64,000 bases of DNA from Verrucomicrobiales bacterium. Its GTDB lineage: Bacteria > Verrucomicrobiota > Verrucomicrobiia > Limisphaerales > JAYPXF01. The notes under the pieces were generated by a model, which ran no database searches, was not told where the DNA came from, and was given only the letters and a program-made list of their open reading frames with translations. Within the stretch, counting starts at the first letter, position 1. Each line of letters starts with the position of its first letter. Below are positions 62,844 through 64,000 of this stretch, one piece after another. A program made the position numbers and the translations under genes. The stretch is from positions 1-64,000 of the forward strand of contig PBAL01000012.1 in assembly GCA_002715965.1 (NCBI GenBank). Direction: 5' to 3'.

Positions 62844-64000
62844 ATGAACTCATCCACTCGGCGGCATTTCCTCAAATCGGCCAGCGCGTTCGCCATCGGC
62901 ATTGCCGGCCTCGAGTCCTTCGCTCATCGCGCGCACGCCAGATCTATTCCAGGCTATGGTCCCTTGAAAAAGGACGTCGCCAAGATCCTGGACCTTCCCG
63001 CGGGATTCGGATACCGGCTCGTTTCAACCGTCGGCGAACGGATGGCTGACGGTTTGACCCTGCCCGGAGCGCCGGATGGCATGGCGGCTTTCGAAGGTCC
63101 GGATGGGAAGACGATCGTCGTTCGAAATCACGAACTCACCGTGGGTGCGAAGAATGGTGCTTTCGGCAAGGACAATGTCGACCTGAAGAAGATTGATGCG
63201 GCCAAGCTCTACGATGCGGGTGCAAAAGGTGTCCCGATGTTCGGTGGCACCACGACCTTTGTCTACGACACCCGGTCACAGAGGATGGAGCGACAGTTTC
63301 TGAGCCTGGCGGGCACGATTCGAAATTGTGCCGGCGGTCCCACACCGTGGAACAGCTGGATCACCTGTGAGGAGGGAGTGAACACGGCGGGCGGAGATTT
63401 CGCCAAGAGCCATGGTTTCAACTTTGACGTTCCTGCTACTGCTGATCCGAAACTCGCCGAACCGATTCCCCTGGTGGACATGGGGCGCTTCAACCATGAA
63501 GCCGTTGCCGTCGATCCCAAGTCGGGAATCGTGTACCAAACCGAGGATCGTTCCGATGGTCTGATTTACCGCTTCATTCCCAAGGTGCCCGGACAACTGG
63601 CCAGGGGAGGACGCCTCCAGGCACTCGGCATCGCCCGCCGGCATTCCTTTGATACCCGCAACTGGATTGAGCGCTCGATGCGCCCGACAGAAGCCCGCGA
63701 CGTGCAGTGGATCGACCTGAAGGACGTGGCAACCGATTCGGATCTGCTTCGCTTTCGGGGTTTCAATGACGGGGCTGCCCGCTTTGCCCGCGGAGAAGGG
63801 ATGTGGTACAGCGAGGGCAGCATTTACTTCGCCTGCACCAATGGCGGACGCACCCGCAATGGCCAGATCTTCCGTTACCAAATCAGCCCGGACGAGGGAA
63901 CTCCGGGTGAATCCAAGAATCGCGGCAAACTCGAGCTGTTCATCGAACCCAATGATCCTTCCCTCGTCGACATGTGCGACAACATCACGGTTGCGCCTTG
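62844..64000 (+). CDS. PhoX/DUF839-type phosphatase, Tat leader (partial, runs off window)
   Basis: At least 385 residues are present; the gene continues beyond 64000. The leader STRRHFLKSASAFAIGIAG is a Tat signal. The PhoX/DUF839 domain shows VVRNHELTVG, GTIRNCAGGPTPWNSWITCE, GRFNHEAVAVDPKSGIVYQT, ED at EDRSDGLIYRF and GMWYSEGSIYFACTNGG. These carry the acidic metal ligands of calcium- and iron-dependent PhoX alkaline phosphatases. It would release phosphate outside the cytoplasm. The gap before it (62612-62843) has no convincing gene. Confidence 0.88.
   Translation, partial: MNSSTRRHFLKSASAFAIGIAGLESFAHRAHARSIPGYGPLKKDVAKILDLPAGFGYRLVSTVGERMADGLTLPGAPDGMAAFEGPDGKTIVVRNHELTVGAKNGAFGKDNVDLKKIDAAKLYDAGAKGVPMFGGTTTFVYDTRSQRMERQFLSLAGTIRNCAGGPTPWNSWITCEEGVNTAGGDFAKSHGFNFDVPATADPKLAEPIPLVDMGRFNHEAVAVDPKSGIVYQTEDRSDGLIYRFIPKVPGQLARGGRLQALGIARRHSFDTRNWIERSMRPTEARDVQWIDLKDVATDSDLLRFRGFNDGAARFARGEGMWYSEGSIYFACTNGGRTRNGQIFRYQISPDEGTPGESKNRGKLELFIEPNDPSLVDMCDNITVAP

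Overview
The window looks like a chromosomal segment of a free-living, GC-rich member of the Verrucomicrobiota (Pedosphaera/Limisphaerales-like), or less likely a planctomycete. This is inferred from gene content: six Gfo/Idh/MocA oxidoreductases (most with twin-arginine leaders), three sulfatases, a DUF1501 protein, two BNR sialidase-like proteins, PhoD- and PhoX-type phosphatases, a squalene-hopene-type cyclase, and many short palindromic intergenic repeats. No rRNA, tRNA or CRISPR array was recognised.

Layout. 0-0.8 kb: edge of a transposase and a decayed gene. 0.8-14.5 kb: a catabolic island. Five closely spaced minus-strand genes (DapA-like lyase, D-threonine aldolase/D-serine dehydratase-like enzyme, an unrecognised protein with a C-terminal MIP18/PaaD-like domain, Gfo/Idh, HpcH/HpaI aldolase) lie divergent from a DoeB/EutE-like deacylase. 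A second Gfo/Idh gene, a Ser/Thr-dehydratase-family enzyme, an alpha/beta hydrolase and an M81 (MlrC) peptidase follow. 14.7-23 kb: two Gfo/Idh genes around a coupled pair of sialidase-like genes, a frameshifted enolase-superfamily pseudogene and a complete TRAP transporter (P, Q and M subunits overlapping by ATGA). 23-32.6 kb: a decayed zone with inverted-repeat elements, a PhoD phosphatase, an alpha/beta hydrolase with an apparent internal deletion, a chimeric ABC-permease fragment, an aldo/keto reductase, a receiver-only response regulator, a cysteine desulfurase, a broken delta-60-repeat gene and a small secreted HMA-like protein.

32.6-45 kb: DUF1501 protein, EamA transporter, a phosphoribosyltransferase with moaD and moaE, a prolyl oligopeptidase lipoprotein coupled to an unrecognised 711-residue membrane protein, a thioredoxin-like protein next to an MFS transporter, and a sulfatase with a C-terminal EF-hand. 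45.1-48.8 kb: housekeeping HIT, PhoH, YbeY, DUF502 and RecO genes. 48.9-64 kb: HEAT-type lipoprotein, Gfo/Idh, PQQ-propeller, Gfo/Idh, SDR, protease-PDZ-PA14 fusion, two more sulfatases, the cyclase, and a PhoX gene running off the right edge.

Together the accessory genes suggest uptake and periplasmic/cytoplasmic breakdown of sulfated or acylated sugars and amino-acid derivatives. The intergenic DNA holds at least six families of 20-210 bp inverted-repeat elements. One copy is interrupted by a 331-bp internally deleted IS4-type element with a 10-bp target duplication. The strongest leads are that nested insertion and the repeat families, the MIP18-domain fusion protein, and the 711-residue membrane protein.
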